This document shows positions 27,850 through 36,889 of a stretch of 64,000 bases of DNA, piece by piece. Every line of letters starts with the position of its first letter. The stretch's first letter is position 1. This DNA is from Hyphomonas sp. (lineage in GTDB: Bacteria; Pseudomonadota; Alphaproteobacteria; Caulobacterales; Hyphomonadaceae), in the NCBI GenBank assembly GCA_017792365.1, contig CP051229.1, forward strand, positions 2,790,001 to 2,854,000. Reading direction: 5' to 3'. Below the pieces are notes generated by a model. That model was given only the letters and a program-made list of their open reading frames with translations. It was not told the origin of the DNA and searched no databases. The position numbers were made by a program, and so were the translations under genes.

Positions 27850-28155
27850 GTGATGCTGTCCGTTCAGGCGTTGGCGTTGTCGTCGCCTCACCTCCGACTT
27901 CGCCGCCGTCCAGAGATCCGTTACACTCGACCCGCATCTCAGCCTGCGGCGCAACGCGTACGTTAGGCACAGGACACTGAGCGATCGGGATGAGGCGGTA
28001 TCGCTCCTTGAACTCGCCGCGCTTTATCGATCCTCTTTGGAGTGATCGCGCCGGTCCGATTTTATGATCGAATGACACGGGCTGGCGCAATCTTGCCGCT
28101 CGGTTTTGGACAAAAGGCGCGTGTCGTTGATGTCGCGGCCCAGGATTGACAGCGT
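27850..28155. other. Intergenic, about 300 bases
   Basis: Between two minus-strand genes. No ORF with protein-like composition and no clear hairpin terminator. Confidence 0.4.
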
Positions 28156-28791
28156 TCACATGAAATACGGCTTGTCGGCATCGCTGTTGGGTTTGTTGAC
28201 GCCGACATTCGCCCGGATGTGCTGACCGGGCGACAATACTGTATCCGCAATGAGGCTCGCGACGCTCTTGCGGGATACGACTGTACCCTTGAATGGGTCA
28301 TCTCGCTGGGTGAGTTCGTAGTCGATTTCGTCCTCGTCTGTCAGCCACGCGGGGCGCACGAGGGTGTAGTCGAGCGATGAAGCCTCAATTGCGTCAGCTG
28401 CTCTTCTGAACGGCTTCAAGGCGTCCCCAATCGTCTGATCGTTCCATGCGCCGAACTTTCCCGGTACTTCATCATAGATGCCGAGCGACACGACAAAGAT
28501 GAGGCGTTTGACGCCTGCGTCCTGCATGGCCGCTATGATGCGATCAGCCTGCGTATCGAGGTCATCACCTGTCAGGTTTGCATAGACGATGCCCTGGCCA
28601 GCGACTGCGGCGCTGAGGTCTTCATTGTTGAGGACGTCACCACGCACGATCCGGGCATTCTGCGGCGCATCCTTCAGTTTCTTCGGGTCGCGGACGAACA
28701 GGGAGAGATCGACGCCCTGCTTCTGCGCGAGCATGGCAGTGACCCAACGCGCGATCTGGCCGTTGGCGCCGAGGACTAGAACGTTCGTCAT
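28156..28791 (-). CDS. NmrA-like NAD(P)-binding oxidoreductase
   Basis: 211 residues with an N-terminal Rossmann fold, NVLVLGANGQIARWV, then DVLNNEDLSAAV and YTLVRPAWL. It belongs to the atypical short-chain dehydrogenase group that binds NAD(P)H and may act as an oxidoreductase or redox sensor. It is divergent, by 32 bases, from a headless LysR gene; LysR/NmrA-like pairs are common, so the latter probably once regulated it. Confidence 0.88.
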   Translation of the reverse strand: MTNVLVLGANGQIARWVTAMLAQKQGVDLSLFVRDPKKLKDAPQNARIVRGDVLNNEDLSAAVAGQGIVYANLTGDDLDTQADRIIAAMQDAGVKRLIFVVSLGIYDEVPGKFGAWNDQTIGDALKPFRRAADAIEASSLDYTLVRPAWLTDEDEIDYELTQRDDPFKGTVVSRKSVASLIADTVLSPGQHIRANVGVNKPNSDADKPYFM

Positions 28792-28823
28792 GGCTGAAAC
28801 CTGTTTGTTCTATCGAATATGCG

Positions 28824-29513
28824 GTGAACGACCGGGAGGGGCCGACGAAGCGCCTCCCTTTGTCAGCGGCCGAGGAACCGCATTCACCCCACGGTTTCCA
28901 GAACCTTCGATTGGTCACGACCGTCGAACACGCCGCCAAAATGTACCTGATGCCGGCGCTCAATCGGTTTTTGCCGGATTATCCGGACATCACGGTCGAG
29001 GTCGTGATCGACTACGGCCTGGTGGATGTCGTGGCTGACCGCTTCGATGCGGGCGTGCGGCTCGGGGAGGCAGTGGCGAAGGACATGATCGCCGTGCGCA
29101 TCGGTCCCGAGATCAAGATGGCGATTGTCGCAACGCCGGACTACCTCAAGGCAAACCCAGCGCCAGAACATCCGCGAGAATTGGTTGAGCACCGGTGCAT
29201 TAATCTGCGGCTCCCGACGTCCGGCAAACTCAACGAATGGCGGCTGGCAAAACGCGGTCGGGCCGTGCACGTGCGGGTCGATGGCCCGCTGATCTGCAAC
29301 ACAATTGATCTCATTCTGGACGCTGTGCTCTCAGGGATGGGCTTGGCCTACCTGCCTCTCGACGTTGTTGAGAAGGACATCAGAGCGGGGCGGCTTGTGC
29401 CGGTGCTGGAAGAGTGGACTACACCGCTGCCAGCGTACCACCTCTACTATCCCAACCGTCGGTTCGCATCGCCAGCCTCTAAGTTGCTCGTGGAAGCTGT
29501 GAGATATCGTTGA
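28824..29513 (+). pseudogene. LysR-type regulator lacking its DNA-binding domain
   Basis: From about residue 30 the product is a normal LysR effector domain: RLVTTVEHAAKMYLMPALNRF, written with breaks as TTVEHAAKMYLMPAL, then DYPDITVEVVIDYGL and RFDAGVRLGE. The winged helix and linker helix (about 90 residues) are absent. The first 28 residues, from GTG 28824, are unrelated. The simplest reading is an N-terminal deletion that left a non-binding remnant. Confidence 0.75.
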
Positions 29514-29737
29514 TTGCGGAATACGCTGAAGGTGGCAAAAAAGGTCGTTGTGCTGAGGAGCCAAATCCGCAAAGGGCGAGTAGCGATCGTTTCGGCGACG
29601 GCGACTGAAGTATCGTCTTTGAAGATAAATCGTACCAACTGGCCGACGGTGACAGAATATGCATGACGCGTTCAACGCGAGGTTTCGAGCGCAGATCAGT
29701 CTGAAACGTTGAGCGGATGCTGCCTTCAGCCGATCCG

Positions 29738-30757
29738 TCAGGCGGGAGCGACCACGGGGCAGGCGATGGAGCGATTGCCGACTTGGCGCAGGGCTGGAAC
29801 ATCCGTTGAGCATTGCGAGATTGCGTGGGGGCAGCGCGGGTGGAAGGGGCAGCCTGACGGCGGGTTGCGCGCGTTCGGCGCTTCTCCCTTGAGGGGGAGG
29901 TAAGGCGAGGCCCGGTCCGGGTCAGGTACAGGCGCTGCGGCGAGCAGAGCCTGAGTGTACGGATGCTGCGGGTCGTTGAACAAGGCATCGCGGTCCGCGA
30001 GTTCCACGATGCGCCCGAGATACATCACGGCGACCTTGTGGCTGATGTGGCGCACGACCGACAGGTCATGTGAGATGAACAGATAAGCCAGCCCCAGTCT
30101 TTGCTGCAGATCCATCAGAAGATTCAGGATCTGCGCCTGAATGGAGACGTCGAGCGCAGAGACCGCTTCATCGCAAATGATCAGGTCCGGTTCGAGGGCC
30201 AGCGCGCGCGCAATGCTGATGCGTTGTCTTTGACCGCCAGAGAACTGATGAGGGTACCGCCTGCCCATTTCCGGGGACAGGCCGACAAGCGCGAGCAAGT
30301 CACCGACCCGGCGGCGCAGCACGTCTGGTTCGCCGGCCAACCCATGCACGACCAGCGGTTCAGCGACGATATCCGACACCTTCATGCGCGGGTTCAGCGA
30401 AGAAAACGGGTCTTGGAAGACGATCTGCATGCGCCGCCGGACCGGGCGCAACCGCCGGGACTCAAGATCGGTGATGTCCTGTCCGGCGAAGCTGATGCGT
30501 CCGTCGGTGGGCGTCTGTAGGCGCGCGATAGCCATCGCGCAGGTCGTCTTGCCGCATCCGCTCTCACCCACGATACTGAGCGTCTCTCCGGCATGAAGAT
30601 CGAACGAGACGCCGTCCACGGCCTTCACATGGCCGCTCACGGTCGCCAGCGGGCCCGCCCGAATTGGAAAGTGCACCGCCAGGTTCTCGACGCGCAACAA
30701 GGGATGCGTCTCTGTCGCGGGCGTGACCGCATTCGGATTCGAAATGATTTCAGTCAT
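29738..30757 (-). CDS. Oligopeptide/dipeptide ABC importer ATPase (DppF/OppF type)
   Basis: 339 residues with Walker A GESGCGKTT, signature FSGGQRQRISIARAL and Walker B LIICDEAVSALD. The C-terminal oligo/dipeptide extension has a Cys cluster (GCPFHPRCPHA, then QCSTDVP), which in relatives binds an Fe-S cluster or is structural. The ATG at 30757 overlaps the end of the partner ATPase by eight bases. Last gene of the dpp-like operon. Confidence 0.93.
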   Translation of the reverse strand: MTEIISNPNAVTPATETHPLLRVENLAVHFPIRAGPLATVSGHVKAVDGVSFDLHAGETLSIVGESGCGKTTCAMAIARLQTPTDGRISFAGQDITDLESRRLRPVRRRMQIVFQDPFSSLNPRMKVSDIVAEPLVVHGLAGEPDVLRRRVGDLLALVGLSPEMGRRYPHQFSGGQRQRISIARALALEPDLIICDEAVSALDVSIQAQILNLLMDLQQRLGLAYLFISHDLSVVRHISHKVAVMYLGRIVELADRDALFNDPQHPYTQALLAAAPVPDPDRASPYLPLKGEAPNARNPPSGCPFHPRCPHAISQCSTDVPALRQVGNRSIACPVVAPA

Positions 30758-31718
30758 AGCCAACGCACGCCATCATATGTCCGCCGCCGCCCACGGCGCG
30801 CAGCGGCGGCCGGAATGCAGTGCAGCCCTCATGCGCGAACTGACAGCGCGGCGCGAACGGACATCCGTCCGGCAGGTTGGCGACATCCGGCGGCGAACCA
30901 TCGATGGCCTTCAAACGCGAACGCGGATTGACGCTGGCCCCCGGTATCGAAGCCATCAATCCCAGCGTGTAGGGGTGTTTCGGGTTGCGGTAGAGTTCCT
31001 GTGCGGTCGCCGTCTCCACTATGCCGCCTGCATACATCACCGCCACCTTGTCGGCGTATTGGGCGACAACGCCCAGATCGTGAGTGATCAGGACCAGGGC
31101 GGAGTTCATTTCTCGCGTCAGCGTCTTCAGAAGATTGAGAACCTGGGCCTGAACCGTGACATCCAGTGCGGTCGTTGGTTCATCCGCGATGATCAGCGCG
31201 GGCGAGCACGCCAGCGCCATTGCGATCATCACGCGCTGACGCATGCCGCCTGAAAACTGGTGCGGGTAGTCCTTCAGTCGTTGGCGCGGATCGGGAATAG
31301 AGACGCGCTCAAGCAGTTGCGCGGCTTCTTCCAGCGCTTCCTTCCACGAGACGCCGCGATGAATGCGAATTGGCTCGGCGACCTGTTTGCCGATGGTCAA
31401 CGCCGGGTTCAGCGAGGTCATTGGCTCCTGGAAGATCATCGAAATCTCGTTGCCGCGTATGCGACGAACAGCTGCCTCATCCAGCGTATGCAGATCGACA
31501 CCGCCGAAACAGATGCTGCCATCGACAATCGAGCCGCCGTGACCGAGCAGCCCGAGAATGGAGAGAGCGGTAACGCTCTTGCCGGACCCGCTCTCGCCCA
31601 CGATCGCCAGCGTCTCGCCGCGCGCGACATCGAATGTGACCGACTCGACGACACGGACATCGTCTGGCGCTTCGCCGAACGCGATGGACAGGTCTTCAAC
31701 ACGAAGGAGCGTGCTCAC
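30750..31718 (-). CDS. Oligopeptide/dipeptide ABC importer ATPase (DppD/OppD type)
   Basis: 322 residues with Walker [10 protein letters not shown], signature [15 protein letters not shown] and Walker [13 protein letters not shown], plus the Cys-containing C-terminal extension ([11 protein letters not shown]). It forms a heterodimer with the DppF-type partner. GTG start overlapping the binding-protein stop (GTGA). Confidence 0.93.
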   Translation of the reverse strand: MSTLLRVEDLSIAFGEAPDDVRVVESVTFDVARGETLAIVGESGSGKSVTALSILGLLGHGGSIVDGSICFGGVDLHTLDEAAVRRIRGNEISMIFQEPMTSLNPALTIGKQVAEPIRIHRGVSWKEALEEAAQLLERVSIPDPRQRLKDYPHQFSGGMRQRVMIAMALACSPALIIADEPTTALDVTVQAQVLNLLKTLTREMNSALVLITHDLGVVAQYADKVAVMYAGGIVETATAQELYRNPKHPYTLGLMASIPGASVNPRSRLKAIDGSPPDVANLPDGCPFAPRCQFAHEGCTAFRPPLRAVGGGGHMMACVGYD

Positions 31719-33433
31719 TCGAACCCCATCTCCCGCTTCATGTCGTGATCGATCCAGATCCGCGCGTAGATCGGGCCGGGGCGGACCGCGCCGGCGCGGA
31801 GCTCACCCCCGTAATTGCGGACCCACGGCCACCATGCGGTATGGAGGTACTGGATTGGCAGCCAAAGCGCGGGCGCTTCATCGAGGATGTCAACCGTCAT
31901 CTCGCGCGCCAGCCGCACGCGGTCTGCCTCGTCGCGCGTTGCATACATCTCCTCGACCTTGGCGTCGAAGTCCGGGTCGGAATACATGGAAGCGTTCCAG
32001 GTCTGACCCGTGACGAAGTTCTTCCGCAGTGTCGTGTAGGGGTTCACGTGCCCGGTGTTGAGCAGATAGCCGGCCGAGTGCGTGCGCGTCGTCATCGCCG
32101 ACAGGAATGCGCCATACTCCAGAGGCCGGATGGTTACGTTGATGCCCACAGCATCCCAGTAGTCGGCGATCAGCGGCAACAGGTCCATGTGGTCGGGCGT
32201 GCAGCTGCAGACATCGACAGTGATGTCGAAGCCGTCGGGATAACCGGCATCGGCCAGCATCTCGCGGGCCTTGGCGGGATCGTAGCTGAACAGCTCCTGC
32301 ACCGAGTCCGGCATATCCTCCAGCGCCTGGTAGTAATCGCCGAAGTCGGGATGTTGCGGGAACGCGAGCAACTCGGCCTGGCCGCCGTAGAAGACACGCA
32401 CGATCTCGCGCTGATCGACCGCAAGGTTCATCGCCCGTCGCACACGGATATCGTCGAAGGGCTCGATGTCGACGCGCAAGACAACGGACTGGCCGAGCGT
32501 TGAGAGCCATCGCTGCCACTGCAATTCCGGCGTCGTCTCTTTCAGGTGATCAACGGCGATCCAGCGGATGGTCTCAAGGATGTCGAGTTTTCCGGTCCGG
32601 ATCGCTGTCAGAAAGGTCGCCTCGTCGCGGATGATCCGGTAGTTGAGCTCGTCGACGAACGGTATCGCGAATTTCTTTTCTCCGATCTGCTCGCTGTCCC
32701 AGTATTCCTGGTTGCGCCGATAGGTCTGCACATTGCCCTGAACATAGCGGTCCAGTCGAAATGGCCCTGTGCCGACCAGTTTGCGCCAGTCGCGCTGATC
32801 GATGTCCGCAGCCTCTCTGGGGATAATGCCGGAGTAATAGCCCCAGCCGAAACGATAGTCCCACTCGGCATTGAAGCGGTTGAAGCGGAACACCACCGTC
32901 CGTGCGTCCCGGGTTTCGACCTTGTCGATGTGGTCGAAGTAGGACGGTATGCGGCGGGGGCTTTCGGCAAGGTAGTTGTAGGTGAAGACCACGTCGTCGG
33001 CCGTGAGCTCGCGTGCTTCCATGACGCCCGGCACGGCCTGGAACATGACGCCGGACCGCATGCGCACCACGAGCGTCAACGGATCTTCCCACTCCCAGTC
33101 CTCAGCAAGCTCGCCCCGGATACCTTCCTCCGGAAGGTAGCCCTCGGCGATGAACTTGTAGGGGCCGCCGCGGCTGACGGCCTTGTCGAGGTCGCCGGCA
33201 AACAGCTGCTCGCGAACCATTCCGGCGTCGTGATTGCTCTTCCACGCCCAGTCCGCGGGATCCCAGGACAGCGCCGACAACGTCACATACACTGTGCCGA
33301 CGTTGAGCTGTCCGCCGTAGAGCGGCTCCTCGGCAGGCGTCGGCTGGGGCAACTCTTCCAGCCGCGGCGGGCCGCATGCGGCAAGCGCGAGCGCGACGGC
33401 AAGCGCGATACTTATGTGTTTGGGATTGATCAT
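31715..33433 (-). CDS. Periplasmic solute-binding lipoprotein, SBP_bac_5 family
   Basis: 572 residues, a lipoprotein by its signal ending LALAAC. The family-5 binding fold (peptides, nickel, opines, sugars and similar ligands) shows KLVGTGPFRLDRY and RRAMNLAVDQREIV in its hinge region. It lies between the permease and ATPase genes, coupled by ATGA and GTGA overlaps. The cargo cannot be read from sequence; the neighbours suggest peptides or polymer-derived oligomers. Confidence 0.9.
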   Translation of the reverse strand: MINPKHISIALAVALALAACGPPRLEELPQPTPAEEPLYGGQLNVGTVYVTLSALSWDPADWAWKSNHDAGMVREQLFAGDLDKAVSRGGPYKFIAEGYLPEEGIRGELAEDWEWEDPLTLVVRMRSGVMFQAVPGVMEARELTADDVVFTYNYLAESPRRIPSYFDHIDKVETRDARTVVFRFNRFNAEWDYRFGWGYYSGIIPREAADIDQRDWRKLVGTGPFRLDRYVQGNVQTYRRNQEYWDSEQIGEKKFAIPFVDELNYRIIRDEATFLTAIRTGKLDILETIRWIAVDHLKETTPELQWQRWLSTLGQSVVLRVDIEPFDDIRVRRAMNLAVDQREIVRVFYGGQAELLAFPQHPDFGDYYQALEDMPDSVQELFSYDPAKAREMLADAGYPDGFDITVDVCSCTPDHMDLLPLIADYWDAVGINVTIRPLEYGAFLSAMTTRTHSAGYLLNTGHVNPYTTLRKNFVTGQTWNASMYSDPDFDAKVEEMYATRDEADRVRLAREMTVDILDEAPALWLPIQYLHTAWWPWVRNYGGELRAGAVRPGPIYARIWIDHDMKREMGFE

Positions 33434-34339
33434 TGGCGCCCCCGCATCCTTGGATCGAGAAGGTCGCGAAGCGCGTCACCGAAAATGTTGATGCTGTAGA
33501 CGGCGGCGGCAAGGCAAAGGCCCGGCGCCAGCGCCAGCCACGGACCGACATACATATATGTCCGTCCTGTGCCGCTACATGCCGCCCCATGTCGGGGCGG
33601 GGGCGGCAATGCCGAGGCCAAGGAAGGACAACCCGGCTTCAACGAGAATGACGGCGCTGATCCGCGTCGTGAAGACGACGATCACGACGGGAGCAATGTT
33701 GGGCAGGATATGCCGCCAGATGATGTGTCCCCATCCGGCCCCGATCGATTGGGCGGCGCGTGTGTAGGTGTTCTCTCGCACGGACAGCACGGCGCCGCGC
33801 ACGATCCGCGAGCCGCCGATCCCATACAGCAAGCCTAGAATGACTATGATCTGCGTCGCGCCGGGGCCAAGCACGGAGATCACGACGATCAGGAGCACCA
33901 GATCGGGAAAGGTCATCCAGGCATCGACGAAACGCTGAATGACGGAATCCAGCCGCCCGCCGAAATAGCCGGCGATTGCGCCAATCGCGACCGACACCAC
34001 GGTCGCAAAGGCCGAGGTCACGACCGCCACGATCATTGACACCTGGGCGCCCTTCAACACGCGTGAGAACACGTCGCGCCCGATATGGTCGGTCCCGAAC
34101 AGATGTGACAGCGACGGCCCTTCCAGGCGTGCGCGCAGATTGGTCTCGTTGATGCCATAGGGCGCAAGGAGGTCGGCGAACACGCCGAAGAAGACAAAGA
34201 TCAGAAAGACGGCGCCGCCGATCGCGCCGAGCGGTTTGCGGCGCACCAGCTCCCGCAGGAAGCCCGCAAGCCCCGCATTCGGTGCGGCTCGCGGCGGCCC
34301 GGGCTGAACCAGGTTCGTCGTGGTCGGGGAAACGGTCAT
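33430..34339 (-). CDS. Dpp/Opp-type ABC importer permease C (frameshifted near 3' end)
   Basis: An N-terminal cytoplasmic tail and first helix are followed by the OppC_N region and five helices. The EAA loop reads AAQSIGAGWGHIIWRHILPN. The frame breaks after PAPTWGGM at about 33573-33576 (two bases missing or one extra). It continues in the other frame with GRTYMYVGPWLALAPGL and NIFGDALRDLLDPR, which is the standard permease end. The continued frame ends with an ATGA overlap into the binding-protein gene, so the intact gene is the real state or very recent. ATG 34339 overlaps the permease B stop. Confidence 0.88.
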
Positions 34340-35286
34340 CCCTTGCGCACCCTGGGATCGAGGAACCCGTAGCAAAGATCGACCGCCAGATTGATCAGCA
34401 GGATCGCGATGCCGGTGACGAGGAACACCCCTGTGATCACTGGATAGTCCCGTGATGAAACGGCCTCGAGCAGTAGCAATCCCATGCCCGGGATCACGAA
34501 GATCTGCTCCAGCACCACGGTGCCGCCGATCAGCAGCGGCGCCTGCAGGCCAATGAGCGTTACAACCGGGATCATGCAGTTCCGCAGGGCGTGCCGGTAG
34601 ACGACCATCGTTTCGCTGAGGCCCTTGGCGCGCGCGGTGCGGATGTAGTCCTGACGAAGCACCTCCAGCATCATCGTGCGTGTCATGCGCATCGTGACGG
34701 CGGACAGGGACAATCCCAACAGGATTGCGGGCGGCAGTACGTGGCTAAGGTTCCTGATCGGATCGACCCAGAGGGGGACAAACTCAAGTTCTGGCGCCCA
34801 TCGCCACCAGACAGACGGAAAGACCATGACCAGTGTGCCGAGCCAGAAGCTGGGCACGGCAAGCATGATCAGGGAGAAGGAGCGTATGAGGTAATCGCCA
34901 GCCGTGTCCTGCTTCATCGCAGAGTAGATGCCGATCGGCAGCGCGACAGAGATCGAGACGACCAGAGCGAGGAAGCCAAGTTCGAGCGTGATCGGCAACC
35001 GCTCGGCCAACAGTTCCGACACCGGCGTGTTCTGCCATAGGGAGTTGCCCAAATCGCCCTGGACCACGGAGAATAGCCAGACGCCGTATTGTTCAAGGGC
35101 GGGGCGGTCGAGCCCCAGGGCCGCTTCCAGCTGTGCGCGGTCGGCATCCGATGCGACGTCATTCTGCGACAGCATCAGGTCGATGACGTCTCCCGGAATC
35201 ATGCGAATCGCGAAGAAGACGATCAGGCTGACAAACAACAGCGTCGGCGCCAGAGCCAGCAACCGCCGGACGACATAATCGCGCAT
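34336..35286 (-). CDS. Dpp/Opp-type ABC importer permease B
   Basis: 316 residues with six transmembrane helices. The N-terminal helix starts ALAPTLLFVSLIVFFAIR. The EAA loop is RTARAKGLSETMVVYRHAL and the C-terminus is the usual CYGFLDPRVRKG. The ATG is preceded by GGGAGAG. First gene of the B-C-binding protein-D-F importer operon. Confidence 0.94.
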   Translation of the reverse strand: MRDYVVRRLLALAPTLLFVSLIVFFAIRMIPGDVIDLMLSQNDVASDADRAQLEAALGLDRPALEQYGVWLFSVVQGDLGNSLWQNTPVSELLAERLPITLELGFLALVVSISVALPIGIYSAMKQDTAGDYLIRSFSLIMLAVPSFWLGTLVMVFPSVWWRWAPELEFVPLWVDPIRNLSHVLPPAILLGLSLSAVTMRMTRTMMLEVLRQDYIRTARAKGLSETMVVYRHALRNCMIPVVTLIGLQAPLLIGGTVVLEQIFVIPGMGLLLLEAVSSRDYPVITGVFLVTGIAILLINLAVDLCYGFLDPRVRKG

Positions 35287-35428
35287 TTCTCTCCCTTGTC
35301 TTTTTATCCAGCCTAGCGGGCGCGATCATCCGGGCAATCGAATTTCCTGGTCCATGCACGCGTTGTCCGCTGGCTGCTTTGTAGAACTTGCTTGGTAGGT
35401 TCTTGCTCCGCTTGTTGTTCTGCCGCTT

Positions 35429-36637
35429 CTATTTGACCTGTCGTGTATCCGCCGCCGGGCTGAGCAGGCCTGCAAAGACGGGGCGCACGTAGAAATCCCC
35501 TGCTGTTTTCGGCGTCAGGCCAGGCGCCCAGTATTGAAGTTCCGCCGCGGCGTTGATGGCGCCTGAAATGACCTGCGCGGCCGTGGCGACGTCGACGGGT
35601 CGAACCGATCCATCTTCAAGACCATCGCTCAGGACGCTGGCGTATCTGGCGGTGATGCGGTCGAAACCTGCCAGCAGGCGCGGCCGCATGTCCTCCGGCA
35701 CGGCGGCGAGCGCCGATGTCCGGAGCAATGGCCGCTGTCCCGAAACCTGGCCGCCGACCATTTCCATGACCTGCGAGGCGAGATTCATCAGGCCGTCTTT
35801 TGCGACTTCGTCAGCGCGGGCCTGCGCGAGTTTCAGGATGTTCCAGGTGCGCTCGAAACACTGCTCGACCAACTCATCCTTCGTCTCGTTGTGGTGATAG
35901 AAAGCGCCCTTCGTCACCTTCAGCCGTGCCGAGATTTTCGCGACCGAAGCGCCGAGGTAGCCCTGTTCGTTGATCAACTCGGTGCAGGCGACCAGAAAGG
36001 CGTGGCTGGACTCGCTTTCAGGAATGCTCCCGAGGGAGGGAGGCGGCCAGTCATCCCTGGCCTGCGCAATGCCGTTCAGCAGTATCTCTGCGGTCCGGCT
36101 GGCCATCCGGGTATAATCTTCGGGGTTGTAGCGCGGCAGCCAGAGGACGGCCCAGAACATCTGGGACAGAAGGAGATGGGCGCGCGCATTGCTTTCGCGA
36201 TGCTGCAGCGAGGGCGCGCCCGTCAGTTTGAAGAGGCTGCGCACCTTCCTGAACAGATCGGTGAACGCTTCGCCCGCCCCGGGATCCCGAAGTGTTCGCA
36301 TGTCTTCGAACCATGCGATGGGTTCGAGTTCTCCTTGGCGCACGCGTCGTTGCGCATCGAAGAAGCTGTTCACAAAACTGACGAGAGCTTCCGAGGCTGT
36401 GCCTTCTTCAAGCGCGGTGGAGATATGTTCGTCCATACGCGCGATCGAACGCGTGTAGCAGGCGACGGCTAGATCTTCCTTCCGGCGGAAGTAGTAACCC
36501 ACAGCCCGCGGCGCCAGTTCAAGCTCAGCTGCAACCAGCGCAATCGTCATCCCGTCCAGGCCTCTGCGGTTCAGGAGGTCGGTCGCCACTCGCACGATCG
36601 CCTCCTTGCGCAGATTGTACTTCGACTCAGCGGTCAT
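35429..36637 (-). CDS. Tandem double TetR-family regulator
   Basis: 402 residues made of two TetR repeats. Repeat 1 (about 1-195) has the HTH DLLNRRGLDGMTIALVAAELEL then APRAVGYYFRRKEDL. Repeat 2 (about 212-400) has INEQGYLGASVAKISARL then VTKGAFYHHNETKDEL, each followed by its own ligand-type helical domain. A single chain could thus act as a pseudo-dimer. It lies between the importer and the TonB receptor/PVA-like cluster, and could control either. The palindrome CCGTACCGGTACGG at 39448 is a candidate binding site. Confidence 0.88.
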   Translation of the reverse strand: MTAESKYNLRKEAIVRVATDLLNRRGLDGMTIALVAAELELAPRAVGYYFRRKEDLAVACYTRSIARMDEHISTALEEGTASEALVSFVNSFFDAQRRVRQGELEPIAWFEDMRTLRDPGAGEAFTDLFRKVRSLFKLTGAPSLQHRESNARAHLLLSQMFWAVLWLPRYNPEDYTRMASRTAEILLNGIAQARDDWPPPSLGSIPESESSHAFLVACTELINEQGYLGASVAKISARLKVTKGAFYHHNETKDELVEQCFERTWNILKLAQARADEVAKDGLMNLASQVMEMVGGQVSGQRPLLRTSALAAVPEDMRPRLLAGFDRITARYASVLSDGLEDGSVRPVDVATAAQVISGAINAAAELQYWAPGLTPKTAGDFYVRPVFAGLLSPAADTRQVK

Positions 36638-36889
36638 TGCGTTGATTGATCCGGACGGCGCGCAAGACGGGAACCAGCATCACTGGAAGACAGCGGCCGC
36701 TGGCAAATATGCATGTGCGGCCCCCGTCACAAATCACTTCGCGCAACCTCTCTTTCTGCCTTGGCGTGACGCCTCGGGTGGGTGTCTCGGATCGGCCGCT
36801 CCATCGCGGACCAGATCAAGCAATGACCATGTCGCAAATCGCAGATCAACTCCGGAGATCCCGGTCCTGCCACCGGTAGCCGCTGTCCT

